Of a stretch of 64,000 nt of DNA, positions 34,053 to 42,332 are shown piece by piece (position 1 is the first letter of the stretch; each line of letters begins with the position of its first letter). The notes beneath the pieces are model-generated. The model did not search any database. It saw only the letters and a program-made list of their open reading frames with translations, and had not been told where the DNA came from. Location of the stretch: positions 3,596,001-3,660,000 of the forward strand of contig OW818680.1 of assembly GCA_942493055.1 (NCBI GenBank), in the 5' to 3' direction. Both the position numbers and the translations under genes were made by a program. The stretch is from CAIZQW01 sp942493055. GTDB lineage: Bacteria; Verrucomicrobiota; Kiritimatiellia; RFP12; UBA1067.

Positions 34053-35525
34053 ATGGAAAAGAGGGATTTCAGGCCGGTGCGCAAGACGTTCCCGGTCAAT
34101 ACATTGATCGAGGGAAGGCGTGTGCTGGTCGTGGGCGGCGGGCGCGTGGGCCAGCGTAAAATTGAATTGCTGCTGGATGCCGATGCGCAGGTCGACTTGG
34201 TCTGCCCGGATTGCGTCCGCGAGTTGATCCAGTTGGCGGAGGCCGGCTGCATCACCTATCTGGCCCGTCGCTTTGAGGCGTCGGACATCGAGGGCGCTTC
34301 GCTGGTCTTTGCCTGTACGGACGACAAACATGTGAACCGGCAAATCCTGGAGCTTTCCAAGCAGGCGAAAGTCCCCTGCTGCTGCGCAGACGGGAACTGG
34401 CCGGACGGTGATTTTGTGACCCCGGCGATCATTCGCGCGGGCGAGGTGATGATTGCCGTCTCCACGAGCGGCAGGTCCTGCGTGCAGTCGCGTCTGGTCA
34501 AAGACAATCTGCGCAAACATCTGGATTCCATTGAAAGCTCGGACCTGCTGGTCCTGGGCACGAGCCATGCGTATCTGGGCATGGCCGAACGCGCGCCCTA
34601 CCATCTGCTGTTGCGCGAGCGGGAGGAGCTGGGCGAGATGATCCGCCAGGTCTGGGGCGTCCATGAATTTCTGATCCTGAACACCTGCAACCGTGTCGAA
34701 ATCGTCGCGGCAATCTCCAAGGAAGCGGGAACGTCCGGAATTCTGCGCCGCTTGATGCGCTTTGACCGGCTCTCCTCAGATCTCTTTTACATGAAGCATG
34801 GCTTTGATGCCTTTGCCCACGTCTGCAAGGTGACCGCCGGCATGGACTCCCAGGTCCCGGGCGAGGTGCATGTGGTGGCCCAACTGAAAGACGCCATTGA
34901 CGAGGCCGTGACCCGTGGCTGGGCCGGCTCCCTCATCCGGGGCCTCTGCGACTCCGCGCTGCGCGTCTCCAAAGACGTCCGCGCCGAGCTGGGAACCCTG
35001 CTCGATGTCTCCGAGATCGAAGATGTGGCGCTGCGCTACCTGGATGCCAAGAAGGTTCAGCCGGGCACGGCGTTGGTCATTGGCTCCGGGGTGGTCGGAC
35101 GCGGCGTGATGAAGGGGTTGCTTGACCGTCACTTTTCATGCATCTGGGCCTACCACTCCAACAAGCCCGAGGCGGAAAAAGGGGTCCGGGTTGTTCAATT
35201 GGACCAGCTTTCGGAGGTCTTACCCGAGGCGGATGTGGTGCTCAGTGCCGTGGATACGCAGTTGCCCGTTGTGACGGCTGCGGCGCACCAGCAGGTCTTG
35301 AATCCCAACGGCGTCTTTTTTGTCGATATCGGCATCCCCCGCAATATAGATCCCGCGTTCGATGCGTGCGGCGGTACTGTCCGCGTGGCAGACCTGGACG
35401 AGCTGAAACGCTGGTTCCGGGAGCAGAACGGCTCCTTGGATCGCGCAAACGCGATATGTGATCGCGTCCTCGACGCCAACCGCGAGAGCTACGAGCGCAT
35501 TATCAAGAGCCTGCGGGGTGAATAG
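34053..35525 (+). CDS. hemA: Fusion of precorrin-2 dehydrogenase (SirC) and glutamyl-tRNA reductase (HemA)
   Basis: 490 aa. Residues 1-160 are a SirC/CysG-N domain: Rossmann LVVGGGRVGQRK (about 25-36), FACTDDKHVN and the segment CCADGNWPDGDFVTPAI, which oxidise precorrin-2 to sirohydrochlorin with NAD+. Residues about 165-490 are HemA: LGTSHAYLGMAER, the catalytic Cys in LNTCNRVEI, GMDSQVPGEVHV and the NADPH fold VIGSGVVGRGV. HemA makes glutamate-1-semialdehyde. One polypeptide therefore holds the first step of tetrapyrrole synthesis and a late step of siroheme synthesis. The C-terminal dimerisation domain of HemA looks short. Confidence 0.92.
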   Translation: MEKRDFRPVRKTFPVNTLIEGRRVLVVGGGRVGQRKIELLLDADAQVDLVCPDCVRELIQLAEAGCITYLARRFEASDIEGASLVFACTDDKHVNRQILELSKQAKVPCCCADGNWPDGDFVTPAIIRAGEVMIAVSTSGRSCVQSRLVKDNLRKHLDSIESSDLLVLGTSHAYLGMAERAPYHLLLREREELGEMIRQVWGVHEFLILNTCNRVEIVAAISKEAGTSGILRRLMRFDRLSSDLFYMKHGFDAFAHVCKVTAGMDSQVPGEVHVVAQLKDAIDEAVTRGWAGSLIRGLCDSALRVSKDVRAELGTLLDVSEIEDVALRYLDAKKVQPGTALVIGSGVVGRGVMKGLLDRHFSCIWAYHSNKPEAEKGVRVVQLDQLSEVLPEADVVLSAVDTQLPVVTAAAHQQVLNPNGVFFVDIGIPRNIDPAFDACGGTVRVADLDELKRWFREQNGSLDRANAICDRVLDANRESYERIIKSLRGE

Positions 35526-35563
35526 AGCCTTCTTTCACTTTTTCATTAATTTTAGAAATCTGC

Positions 35564-35593
35564 TTGAATCCCAGCTTCTGGATGTGGTAAAGT
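35564..35593 (+). promoter_or_regulatory. Candidate promoter of the PEP-CTERM gene
   Basis: -35 TTGAAT (35564-35569), 18-base spacer, -10 TAAAGT (35588-35593), about 60 bases before the ATG. Confidence 0.35.
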
Positions 35594-35655
35594 TTAAAAA
35601 TATCTATCGATATTGTAGACAAAAAAGTCTCCTGATCGATTGAAAGGGGAAGGAC

Positions 35656-36459
35656 ATGAACATGAAAAATAGAATGCTGAACGCCGCAATCGGCGCATGC
35701 ATAATCGCATCCGTTGCACAGGCCGTACCATCCTTTAACACCGTGACCTGGAGCGCGGTCACCGTAGGGGGCAACGCCTATCAAGACGGCCATGTCGAGC
35801 CGCCGGACAGTAACGACCCCAACTATAGCACGCCGCCCAACCCTGCAAAACTGGATATTGTCGGAAATGCTGCAAACCCTGCTGCATATTATGCTTATGA
35901 CGGACAGTATATGTATTTCCGTATGCGCGTGGACAGCGATCCAATGGCTGGCGGGGCTATCAACAATGTCTGGCAGGCCGTTCTTAATACGGACGCAGAC
36001 AATACAGCCGACTGGGTAATCCAGTGGGACATGACAGGTGATAACCAGGTTGAATTGGCCCGCGCTACGGCTGGCAGCCCCACGGATGTCACTGCTTGGA
36101 GCGCACTCGCGTATGTGGCTTCGCCCCATGTGGGGCCGACGGGTGGCGTGGCAACGGATTGGTATACGTACAATCCGAATGGCGACACCACGACGTTTGC
36201 TGATACGCCTGCAGGCTCGGATTATTTTGTGGACTTCGCTTTTGATAAGGCGACCTTTGATGCAACACTGACGGCCAATAGCGAAACACCTGTTGATTCC
36301 TTCCAGGTTGCTTTTGCAACGTCTTCACAGCACATCAACTCCAACAAGGATCTGCCGGATCAAGGCTGGTCTGACACGATCACGGTTCCGGAACCCACCT
36401 CGATGGCGCTGCTGGCCTTGGGCGTGACAGTGTTGGCGATGCGCCGCCGGAAGGTCTAA
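35656..36459 (+). CDS. PEP-CTERM sorting-domain protein
   Basis: 267 aa, AGGGGAAGG before the ATG. A signal peptide (1-25, ending ASVAQA) starts the protein. The C-terminus is a textbook PEP-CTERM tag: VPEPTS, a hydrophobic helix MALLALGVTVLAM, then RRRKV. Such tags are cut and re-attached by an exosortase, which is not in this window. The middle is Asp/Asn/Thr-rich and beta-like, low in cysteine, consistent with a surface or matrix protein; it has the look of a DOMON-like or carbohydrate-binding sandwich, but I cannot assign it. Confidence 0.85.
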   Translation: MNMKNRMLNAAIGACIIASVAQAVPSFNTVTWSAVTVGGNAYQDGHVEPPDSNDPNYSTPPNPAKLDIVGNAANPAAYYAYDGQYMYFRMRVDSDPMAGGAINNVWQAVLNTDADNTADWVIQWDMTGDNQVELARATAGSPTDVTAWSALAYVASPHVGPTGGVATDWYTYNPNGDTTTFADTPAGSDYFVDFAFDKATFDATLTANSETPVDSFQVAFATSSQHINSNKDLPDQGWSDTITVPEPTSMALLALGVTVLAMRRRKV

Positions 36460-39400
36460 GTGTCTACCCCCATGCGTGGAACCTCGACCACAACAGGCGG
36501 TTCTGCAAACACGGCAAGCCGCCCTGATTTATGGAACACGGTGCTGACAAGCGCCGTGTTCTTTGTTTATCTCTGTATGGTGAGCCGCAGCGCCATGCCT
36601 GGCCGCTCCAGTGATCTGATCGCCAAGGCCTTGGACTTGGAGCCGCGGCTCGCCCCGGCCTCCTCCCTCTGGTTTCTCCTGACCCATCCCTTGACGCTGC
36701 TTCCACAACCGGTCTTGGCACTGAACCTCTTCAGTTTGGTTTGCGCAGTCGCCTGTGTCTATCTGACCGGCTGGCTGCTGCAGCAGGTCGTTTTGACCCG
36801 GTGTGATGAGAAGCTCATCCGTCGCGAGGAGGGGCGCACGTTAGCACGCATTGCAGCCTTGGCAGGGAGCGCCGCGCTCGCGTTCTCGCCACCCTTCTGG
36901 TCAGCGGCCTTGCGTGCCGACACCGGGACGCTAAACAGTCTCTTGCTCGTGATCTGGTTTGTCCTCGTATTCCGTTTTGCAGTGACCCTGCAGTCGCGCT
37001 GGGCCTTTGCTGTATTGCTCTGGGGCGGACTTGGAGCCTCTCAAAGCGTGGCCTACTTTTGGCTGACGCCCTTTGCGCTTTTCGGCTGTTTACGGATGCT
37101 CTTCCGCGCCCGCCGTCTCAGTTTCAAGTTGGCGGCACAATTGATCGCATCGCTCTTGGTGCCCTATTCAATCATCATGGTTGTTCAGTCGGCCAGTTTC
37201 CTTGGCACTGAGGGACATCGATTGACAGGCTTGCTCCCGCTCTGGCGGGTCGTCGCTGAGTTGATGTGGGGACAGGTGCTGCTGATGCGGCTCGGGGTGA
37301 CTACTGACGGATGGCTCTTGGGCGTCTTGACGGTGATCGTGCCGTGGCTGGTCTGCGCCGGACTGCTGGTGTGGCCCCAAAAAACACGGGTGTCCCGCCA
37401 ATGGGAGCCATTGTCGGATCATCCTGTACTGCATGGTTTAGCTGCACTGGCAGCAGTCGGCATCTTTCTCGATGCGCCCTTCTCGATGTGGTCCCTTCAC
37501 GGTGAGCAGTTCCCATGGCTGACGCCGGTCCTCCTCTCTGCACTGACCAGCGGCTGGGTTGCGGCGTTTTGGTATCGCGCGGCAATGCAGCATCCGAAAT
37601 GGAACGTATGGAAACGGCCGAGCATCGTGGTCCACGCCCCTTATGCAGTTCTGGCCCTGGTGGCGCTGATCCTCGTCAAAGGGGCGGTCTCCAACGGTTC
37701 AGAGGCCTCCGCGCTCCTGCGCTCGGTTGTTTCAGGCTATGTCGCCAAGATCGTCGATGCAACGGGCGGGCGCCCCTGGCTTCTGACTGGCGGCTCGCTG
37801 GACAGCATGATCCTGATTGATGCGCATCAGAAGGGTCTAGCCTTGAATGTCCTGAATGTGACGCGCATGTCCGACGAGATGTATCGCGACTATATGGCTG
37901 GCAAGTTCAGTGACCCCCAGCTTGCAAATGCGTGCCGCATCGGAATGAACCCGCTGGTGCGCCAATGGTTTGGAAACGGGACCAATCTTTCGGGTCAGGT
38001 TGCGATTCTGGCGCTGCCCGATCTCTGGTACGCGGCGGGCCTGCAACCGCAGCCGAACAGCCTCGTCTTTGTCGGAGACGACGCTTCAGGTAGCCTAGGC
38101 GCTACGCCGGAGGAGGTCTGGGCCCGGAACGTGGAGGGGTGGAACCAGATGGAACCGCTCGTTGAAAGCCGTAAAAGCGATCCGCCAGCAGTGGCCGCTT
38201 TCCGGGCGCATGCCCGTCGTCATGTGAGCTTTGTTGCGAATAATGCGGGGGTCTGGCTGGAGGACCACGGGAGGCCGGCGCTGGCCGGTCTGGCGTATGT
38301 GCGCGCACGTCACTATGAGCCCTACAACGTGAGTGCCCTTCTCAACCTGGGCGCGCTGGTCCGGCAAGGCGTCGTCACCAATGACGCGCCTGCTATCCTG
38401 GCGGAGCTGAAGACCTTGGTGGATGCCAAACCTAATCTCCAATGGTGGTCGTTGACGCGTCGCTACGGCTATGTGCGCCAAGCCGACGCGTATGCTGCCA
38501 TGGGGCATGTCTGGGCGCTCTCGGGACAGCCGGGCATCACGGCAGCTGGCTTGAATCGGTCACTGACCCTCTCTTCAGATGCGAAGAAGAATGACTCGCA
38601 AGAGGCTATCCTGGCGCAGGTCTGCTTGGAGGAGGGACGGCTTGAAGAGAGCCGGATCATCTACGAACGCCAACTGGCGGTGCGGCCGGATGATGCGCGG
38701 GTGCTGATCGGGCTCGCTCAGCTCGCCCTTGCGACGAATGACACGGCAAGCGCCTGCGTCTGGCTGCGGCGAGCGGATAAGCCCGCCCAGCTGAAGGAGG
38801 GGCTGGACTTGGTCGTGGCCGGTCTCTACAGCCGGGCCGGCGATCTCGGACGGGCGCGCGTTCTGGCACAGGCCGCGCTCGACCGCTCCAACGATGATCT
38901 TGCGGCATGGGCCCTCATGGCGGGCGTGGCACTGGGCCAACGCGACACGAAGATGGTGGATCTCTGTCTGCGCGAGATTCACAGACTGGAAAAAGGCCGC
39001 AAGTTTAACGGGATCGTCGTCGAGGCTTTGCAAGCCCTTGATAAAGGCGCTGCGCCGCAAGCCAGAAGCTTGTTCGACGAGGCCCTGCGCCATCGCGCCA
39101 AGAGTGTGGAGGTCATGGAGCGCATCCTCCGTCTGGATCTGCTGCTCGGCATCCGCGAGAAGACCTCTGATATGGCCCGCTTCCTGATTTTACTGGATAG
39201 CCGCAGTGCGCTGGCCCACTATATCCTGGGCGTGATTCAGTTGCGGGCAAACGCGTGGGCTGAAGCACGGCCTTGGCTCGAGAAGAGCGTTGCGCTCTCC
39301 CCCGCCCCAGAGGCGCTCAACGATCTGGCCTGGGTTCTCTTGCAACAGGGCGAAGTCGCGCTGGCGGAACAACGGGCAAGCGAAGCGGTCAAGCGGATGC

Positions 39401-39672
39401 CGACCTTTGGTGCGGCCTGGGATACGCTGGGCATGACGCTCATCGCTGCCAGTCGTCACGACGAGGCTGTGAAGGCGCTGGAGCGGGCCATCACCTGCGG
39501 CGGCGGACGCAACCCGACACTGCTCGCCCATCTGGCGCGTGCGCGTATCGGCCAGGGCAATAAACCTGAAGCCCTCCTGTTGCTGCAGGAGGCTGTCTCC
39601 ATCAAGCGGGCATTGATCCCTCAGGAGGAGGAGGAGATCCGCGCCGTCCGCCAGCTCATTAAGGGCAAATAA
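36460..39672 (+). CDS. Large multi-pass membrane protein with C-terminal TPR repeats (DUF2723-like)
   Basis: 1070 aa, GTG start immediately after the TAA of the PEP-CTERM gene, so the two are translated as a unit. Residues about 20-430 hold ten or so membrane helices; the sequence ALAFSPPFWSAALRADTGTLNSLL resembles DUF2723 proteins, thought to be GT-C-type protein O-mannosyltransferase relatives. Residues about 600-1070 are tetratricopeptide repeats in the order of ten units. Such proteins occur with PEP-CTERM and exosortase systems, so glycosylation or assembly of surface proteins is a fair guess, not shown. Confidence 0.75.
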   Translation: MSTPMRGTSTTTGGSANTASRPDLWNTVLTSAVFFVYLCMVSRSAMPGRSSDLIAKALDLEPRLAPASSLWFLLTHPLTLLPQPVLALNLFSLVCAVACVYLTGWLLQQVVLTRCDEKLIRREEGRTLARIAALAGSAALAFSPPFWSAALRADTGTLNSLLLVIWFVLVFRFAVTLQSRWAFAVLLWGGLGASQSVAYFWLTPFALFGCLRMLFRARRLSFKLAAQLIASLLVPYSIIMVVQSASFLGTEGHRLTGLLPLWRVVAELMWGQVLLMRLGVTTDGWLLGVLTVIVPWLVCAGLLVWPQKTRVSRQWEPLSDHPVLHGLAALAAVGIFLDAPFSMWSLHGEQFPWLTPVLLSALTSGWVAAFWYRAAMQHPKWNVWKRPSIVVHAPYAVLALVALILVKGAVSNGSEASALLRSVVSGYVAKIVDATGGRPWLLTGGSLDSMILIDAHQKGLALNVLNVTRMSDEMYRDYMAGKFSDPQLANACRIGMNPLVRQWFGNGTNLSGQVAILALPDLWYAAGLQPQPNSLVFVGDDASGSLGATPEEVWARNVEGWNQMEPLVESRKSDPPAVAAFRAHARRHVSFVANNAGVWLEDHGRPALAGLAYVRARHYEPYNVSALLNLGALVRQGVVTNDAPAILAELKTLVDAKPNLQWWSLTRRYGYVRQADAYAAMGHVWALSGQPGITAAGLNRSLTLSSDAKKNDSQEAILAQVCLEEGRLEESRIIYERQLAVRPDDARVLIGLAQLALATNDTASACVWLRRADKPAQLKEGLDLVVAGLYSRAGDLGRARVLAQAALDRSNDDLAAWALMAGVALGQRDTKMVDLCLREIHRLEKGRKFNGIVVEALQALDKGAAPQARSLFDEALRHRAKSVEVMERILRLDLLLGIREKTSDMARFLILLDSRSALAHYILGVIQLRANAWAEARPWLEKSVALSPAPEALNDLAWVLLQQGEVALAEQRASEAVKRMPTFGAAWDTLGMTLIAASRHDEAVKALERAITCGGGRNPTLLAHLARARIGQGNKPEALLLLQEAVSIKRALIPQEEEEIRAVRQLIKGK

Positions 39673-39684
39673 CCTCTTTTCTTA

Positions 39685-39714
39685 TTGCCTTTTTCCAAGG
39701 AACATCGGTACACT
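39685..39714 (+). promoter_or_regulatory. Promoter of the 39750-42311 gene pair
   Basis: -35 TTGCCT (39685-39690), 18-base spacer, -10 TACACT (39709-39714). The -10 and spacing match the promoter at 5526-5555. Confidence 0.45.
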
Positions 39715-39749
39715 GTATCGACTTGGGTGAAAAAGAAAGCGAGGAATGC

Positions 39750-40202
39750 GTGAGTACCGTTCAGGATGCCCTTAAGCGCTATGTTGAGATTCAGGAAGAG
39801 GTCGCAAAACTGGAGACTGAGAAAAAGCGGTGGCGGGATGTGCTGGTCGCGCACATGCAGCAGACCGGGCAAAGTATGTGGACCCCTATGCTGGACACGA
39901 AGCAGTTGACAGTCCGCTATTATCCGAAGACAACAGTCAAGTACGATGAGGCCTTGCTGCAACAGCGGCTGGGTGATAAATATCTCCAGATTCTGGAGCC
40001 GGACGTAGCGAAAATAAAGGCGCATCTGGCTGAGGTCGCGCCCTTGCTGGCGCCGCTGCTCCCACAGGTCGGCTCGCCGACACGTGAGAAGGTGAAGGCC
40101 GCAGTCGAGGCGGGGGCGGTCGAACGTCATGCCTTTGACGGCGCGTTCACAAAAACGGATTCGTCTGTCTTCTCCGTCGGCAGAACCACAGTCCAGAAAT
40201 GA
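39750..40202 (+). CDS. Conserved-looking small protein of unknown function, upstream of hemC-cobA-hemD
   Basis: 150 aa from the GTG at 39750, 6 bases after GAGGAA; an earlier TTG at 39723 lacks a ribosome-binding site. Residues 1-35 form a coiled coil rich in Glu and Lys; the rest is alpha/beta with the segment LTVRYYPKTTVKYDEALLQ. A long Ala/Val-rich helix and a Ser-rich tail follow. No cysteine or known active-site motif is seen. It lies 18 bases before the tetrapyrrole fusion and is probably cotranscribed with it. Confidence 0.6.
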   Translation: MSTVQDALKRYVEIQEEVAKLETEKKRWRDVLVAHMQQTGQSMWTPMLDTKQLTVRYYPKTTVKYDEALLQQRLGDKYLQILEPDVAKIKAHLAEVAPLLAPLLPQVGSPTREKVKAAVEAGAVERHAFDGAFTKTDSSVFSVGRTTVQK

Positions 40203-40220
40203 CAGGGGTATTAAAAATTC

Positions 40221-42311
40221 ATGAAGACCTTATTAAAAGTCGGGACACGGGGAAGTAAGCTTGCAATGATTCAGACGCAGGATGCGTTGAATCGCATGGA
40301 GAAGCTCTTCCCGGAACTTGGATTCACCGTCGCGCCGATGGCCACCATGGGCGACGTGGATCTCACGACCGATCTGCGGCTGAGTCCCGATGACTTTTTT
40401 ACGCGTGACCTGGACGAGGCCCTGCGGAGCGGCCGCATCGACATCGCTGTCCACAGCGCCAAGGACCTGCCTGACCCTGTGGCTTCGGACCTTGATTGGT
40501 TCTGGCTCCCCTGGCGCGAAGATCCGCGCGACGCCTGGATCCTCCCGAAGGGCAAGAGCATGGCCGACCTTTCGGCGGCGCCGGTGGTCGGCATCAGCAG
40601 CGCCCGGCGTGAAGCCTATTGCCAGACGCGCTTCCCTCGGGCAACAATGAAGACGATCCGCGGCACGATCCAGTCCCGGCTGGACCAGCTCGACGCCGGT
40701 CATTATGATGCCATGCTCATGGCGGGCGCGGCGTTGAATCGCCTGAACTTGGAGGATCGCGTGACGGAATGGGTGCCTCTGGAAGCGCTTTCTGTGCCCG
40801 CAGGACAGGGTTATCTGGCAATCACCTTCAGGATGGGGGACCCGGTGCTGACGAAGCTGCGCGGCTATTTTGTCAAGGCGGTCCGCTTTGTCGGCGCTGG
40901 CGTGGGCTCAGCCGATTATTGCACCCTCGGAGGCATTAATGATCTGCGCCAGGCAGAGGTCTGCCTCTATGATGTTTTGATGGATGAAGCGCTCCTGAAG
41001 TATGTGCCGTTGGGAGCGGAGCGCGTCTTTGTCGGCAAGCGCTGTGGCGAACATAGCGTGAAGCAGACAGACATCACAACGCTCATCGCAAAATATGCGC
41101 GGCAGGGCAAACGCGTCGTGCGTCTGAAGGGCGGAGACCCCGGGTTGTTCGGTCGCTTGGCTGAAGAGATCGAGGAGCTTGACCGCCTGGCCATTCCCTA
41201 TCGCGTCCGTGCCGGTGTGAGCGCCTTGACCGTTGCCACAACCGGCACGGGCATGTTGCTGACCAAGCGCGGCGTGTCGCGCGGCTTCACGGCCATGACA
41301 CCCCGTGCGGCGGAGGGCGGCGTCTCGGGTGTCGGCCGCGCAGTGCGCGACAAAGTTCCTCTGGTGCTCTTCATGTCCCTGAGCGTCGCTCCGGACATGG
41401 CTCAGCAGCTCATGGATGAAGGGTGGGAGGGCCATACGCCCGTGGCTGTTGTGTATGACGCGGGCTCGGACCAAGAGGTCATCCAGATGATGGACTTGAA
41501 TCAACTGAAGTCTCAATTTTCAAACCTCAACAATGATGCGCCCGGCCTGGTGATTATCGGCTCGGCTGCGGCGACCACCTATCAACGTGATATCGGAGCC
41601 TTGAGCGGTCAGCGCGTGCTCGTGACCTGCAGCGAGGCATTGCTGGAGAAGGCCGCCGTGCGCATCACAGATTTTGGCGGCTACCCGGTTCTGCGTCCGC
41701 TCATCAAACTCGTGCCGTGCGCCCTGCACGCGGACTATACGGCGTACGATTGGATCGTCCTCACCTCGCCCTCGGCGGTCCAGCTCTTTATGGAGCAGGC
41801 GAAGCAGAACGATTTGAGGAGGATTCCTAAAATCATGACCTGCGGTCCAGGCTCCGCCTCGGCCTTGAAGGCCTTTGGCATCCAGCCGGATCTGATGCCG
41901 CCGATGGACTACAGCGCCGAGGGCTTGGCGGCTTTGCTGCAGGCAGCAGACTTTACAGGTGCGCGCGTCCTTCGCCTGCGCTCGGAGAAGGCAGGGACGC
42001 TGCTGGCCGATGTCCTGCGCGCAAAAGGCGCAATCGTTGAGGATGCAACGCTCTATGAAAATGAGTGGATCCGTTACGAGGCGCTGCCGCCGCATGAGGC
42101 GATCTTCTTCGCCAGCGCGTCAGGAGTCGAGTCGTTCTGCGGACAGTTTGGCGCGCAGGAGTTACAAGGCAAGGTGCTTGTTGCGATCGGCAAGCCCACA
42201 GAGGCCGCGTTGCAGGCGGTCGGCGCGAAAGCCGATGTGATCGGCGATGAAGCAACGGTGGAGGGCGCTATTTCAGCCTTGGCCCGTTCGAGTGTGAGAA
42301 ACAGTTTATAA
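40221..42311 (+). CDS. hemC: Fusion of truncated hydroxymethylbilane synthase (HemC), uroporphyrinogen-III C-methyltransferase (CobA) and uroporphyrinogen-III synthase (HemD)
   Basis: 696 aa. Residues 1-217 are HemC domains 1 and 2: VGTRGSKLA, the catalytic Asp in AVHSAKDLP (D82), SSARR (126-130) and IRGTIQSRLDQL. HemC domain 3, with the Cys that holds the dipyrromethane cofactor, is absent: after PAGQGYLAITFR the chain passes in about 20 residues into CobA (222-455), with VVRLKGGDP (299-307) and LTKRGVSRG. The CobA SAM loop is GAGVGSADYCT rather than GAGPGDxxLLT. Residues about 460-696 are HemD. The only cysteine in the HemC part is C134. Confidence 0.88.
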   Translation: MKTLLKVGTRGSKLAMIQTQDALNRMEKLFPELGFTVAPMATMGDVDLTTDLRLSPDDFFTRDLDEALRSGRIDIAVHSAKDLPDPVASDLDWFWLPWREDPRDAWILPKGKSMADLSAAPVVGISSARREAYCQTRFPRATMKTIRGTIQSRLDQLDAGHYDAMLMAGAALNRLNLEDRVTEWVPLEALSVPAGQGYLAITFRMGDPVLTKLRGYFVKAVRFVGAGVGSADYCTLGGINDLRQAEVCLYDVLMDEALLKYVPLGAERVFVGKRCGEHSVKQTDITTLIAKYARQGKRVVRLKGGDPGLFGRLAEEIEELDRLAIPYRVRAGVSALTVATTGTGMLLTKRGVSRGFTAMTPRAAEGGVSGVGRAVRDKVPLVLFMSLSVAPDMAQQLMDEGWEGHTPVAVVYDAGSDQEVIQMMDLNQLKSQFSNLNNDAPGLVIIGSAAATTYQRDIGALSGQRVLVTCSEALLEKAAVRITDFGGYPVLRPLIKLVPCALHADYTAYDWIVLTSPSAVQLFMEQAKQNDLRRIPKIMTCGPGSASALKAFGIQPDLMPPMDYSAEGLAALLQAADFTGARVLRLRSEKAGTLLADVLRAKGAIVEDATLYENEWIRYEALPPHEAIFFASASGVESFCGQFGAQELQGKVLVAIGKPTEAALQAVGAKADVIGDEATVEGAISALARSSVRNSL

Positions 42312-42332
42312 AATAACAGTAAGGGGATGACG

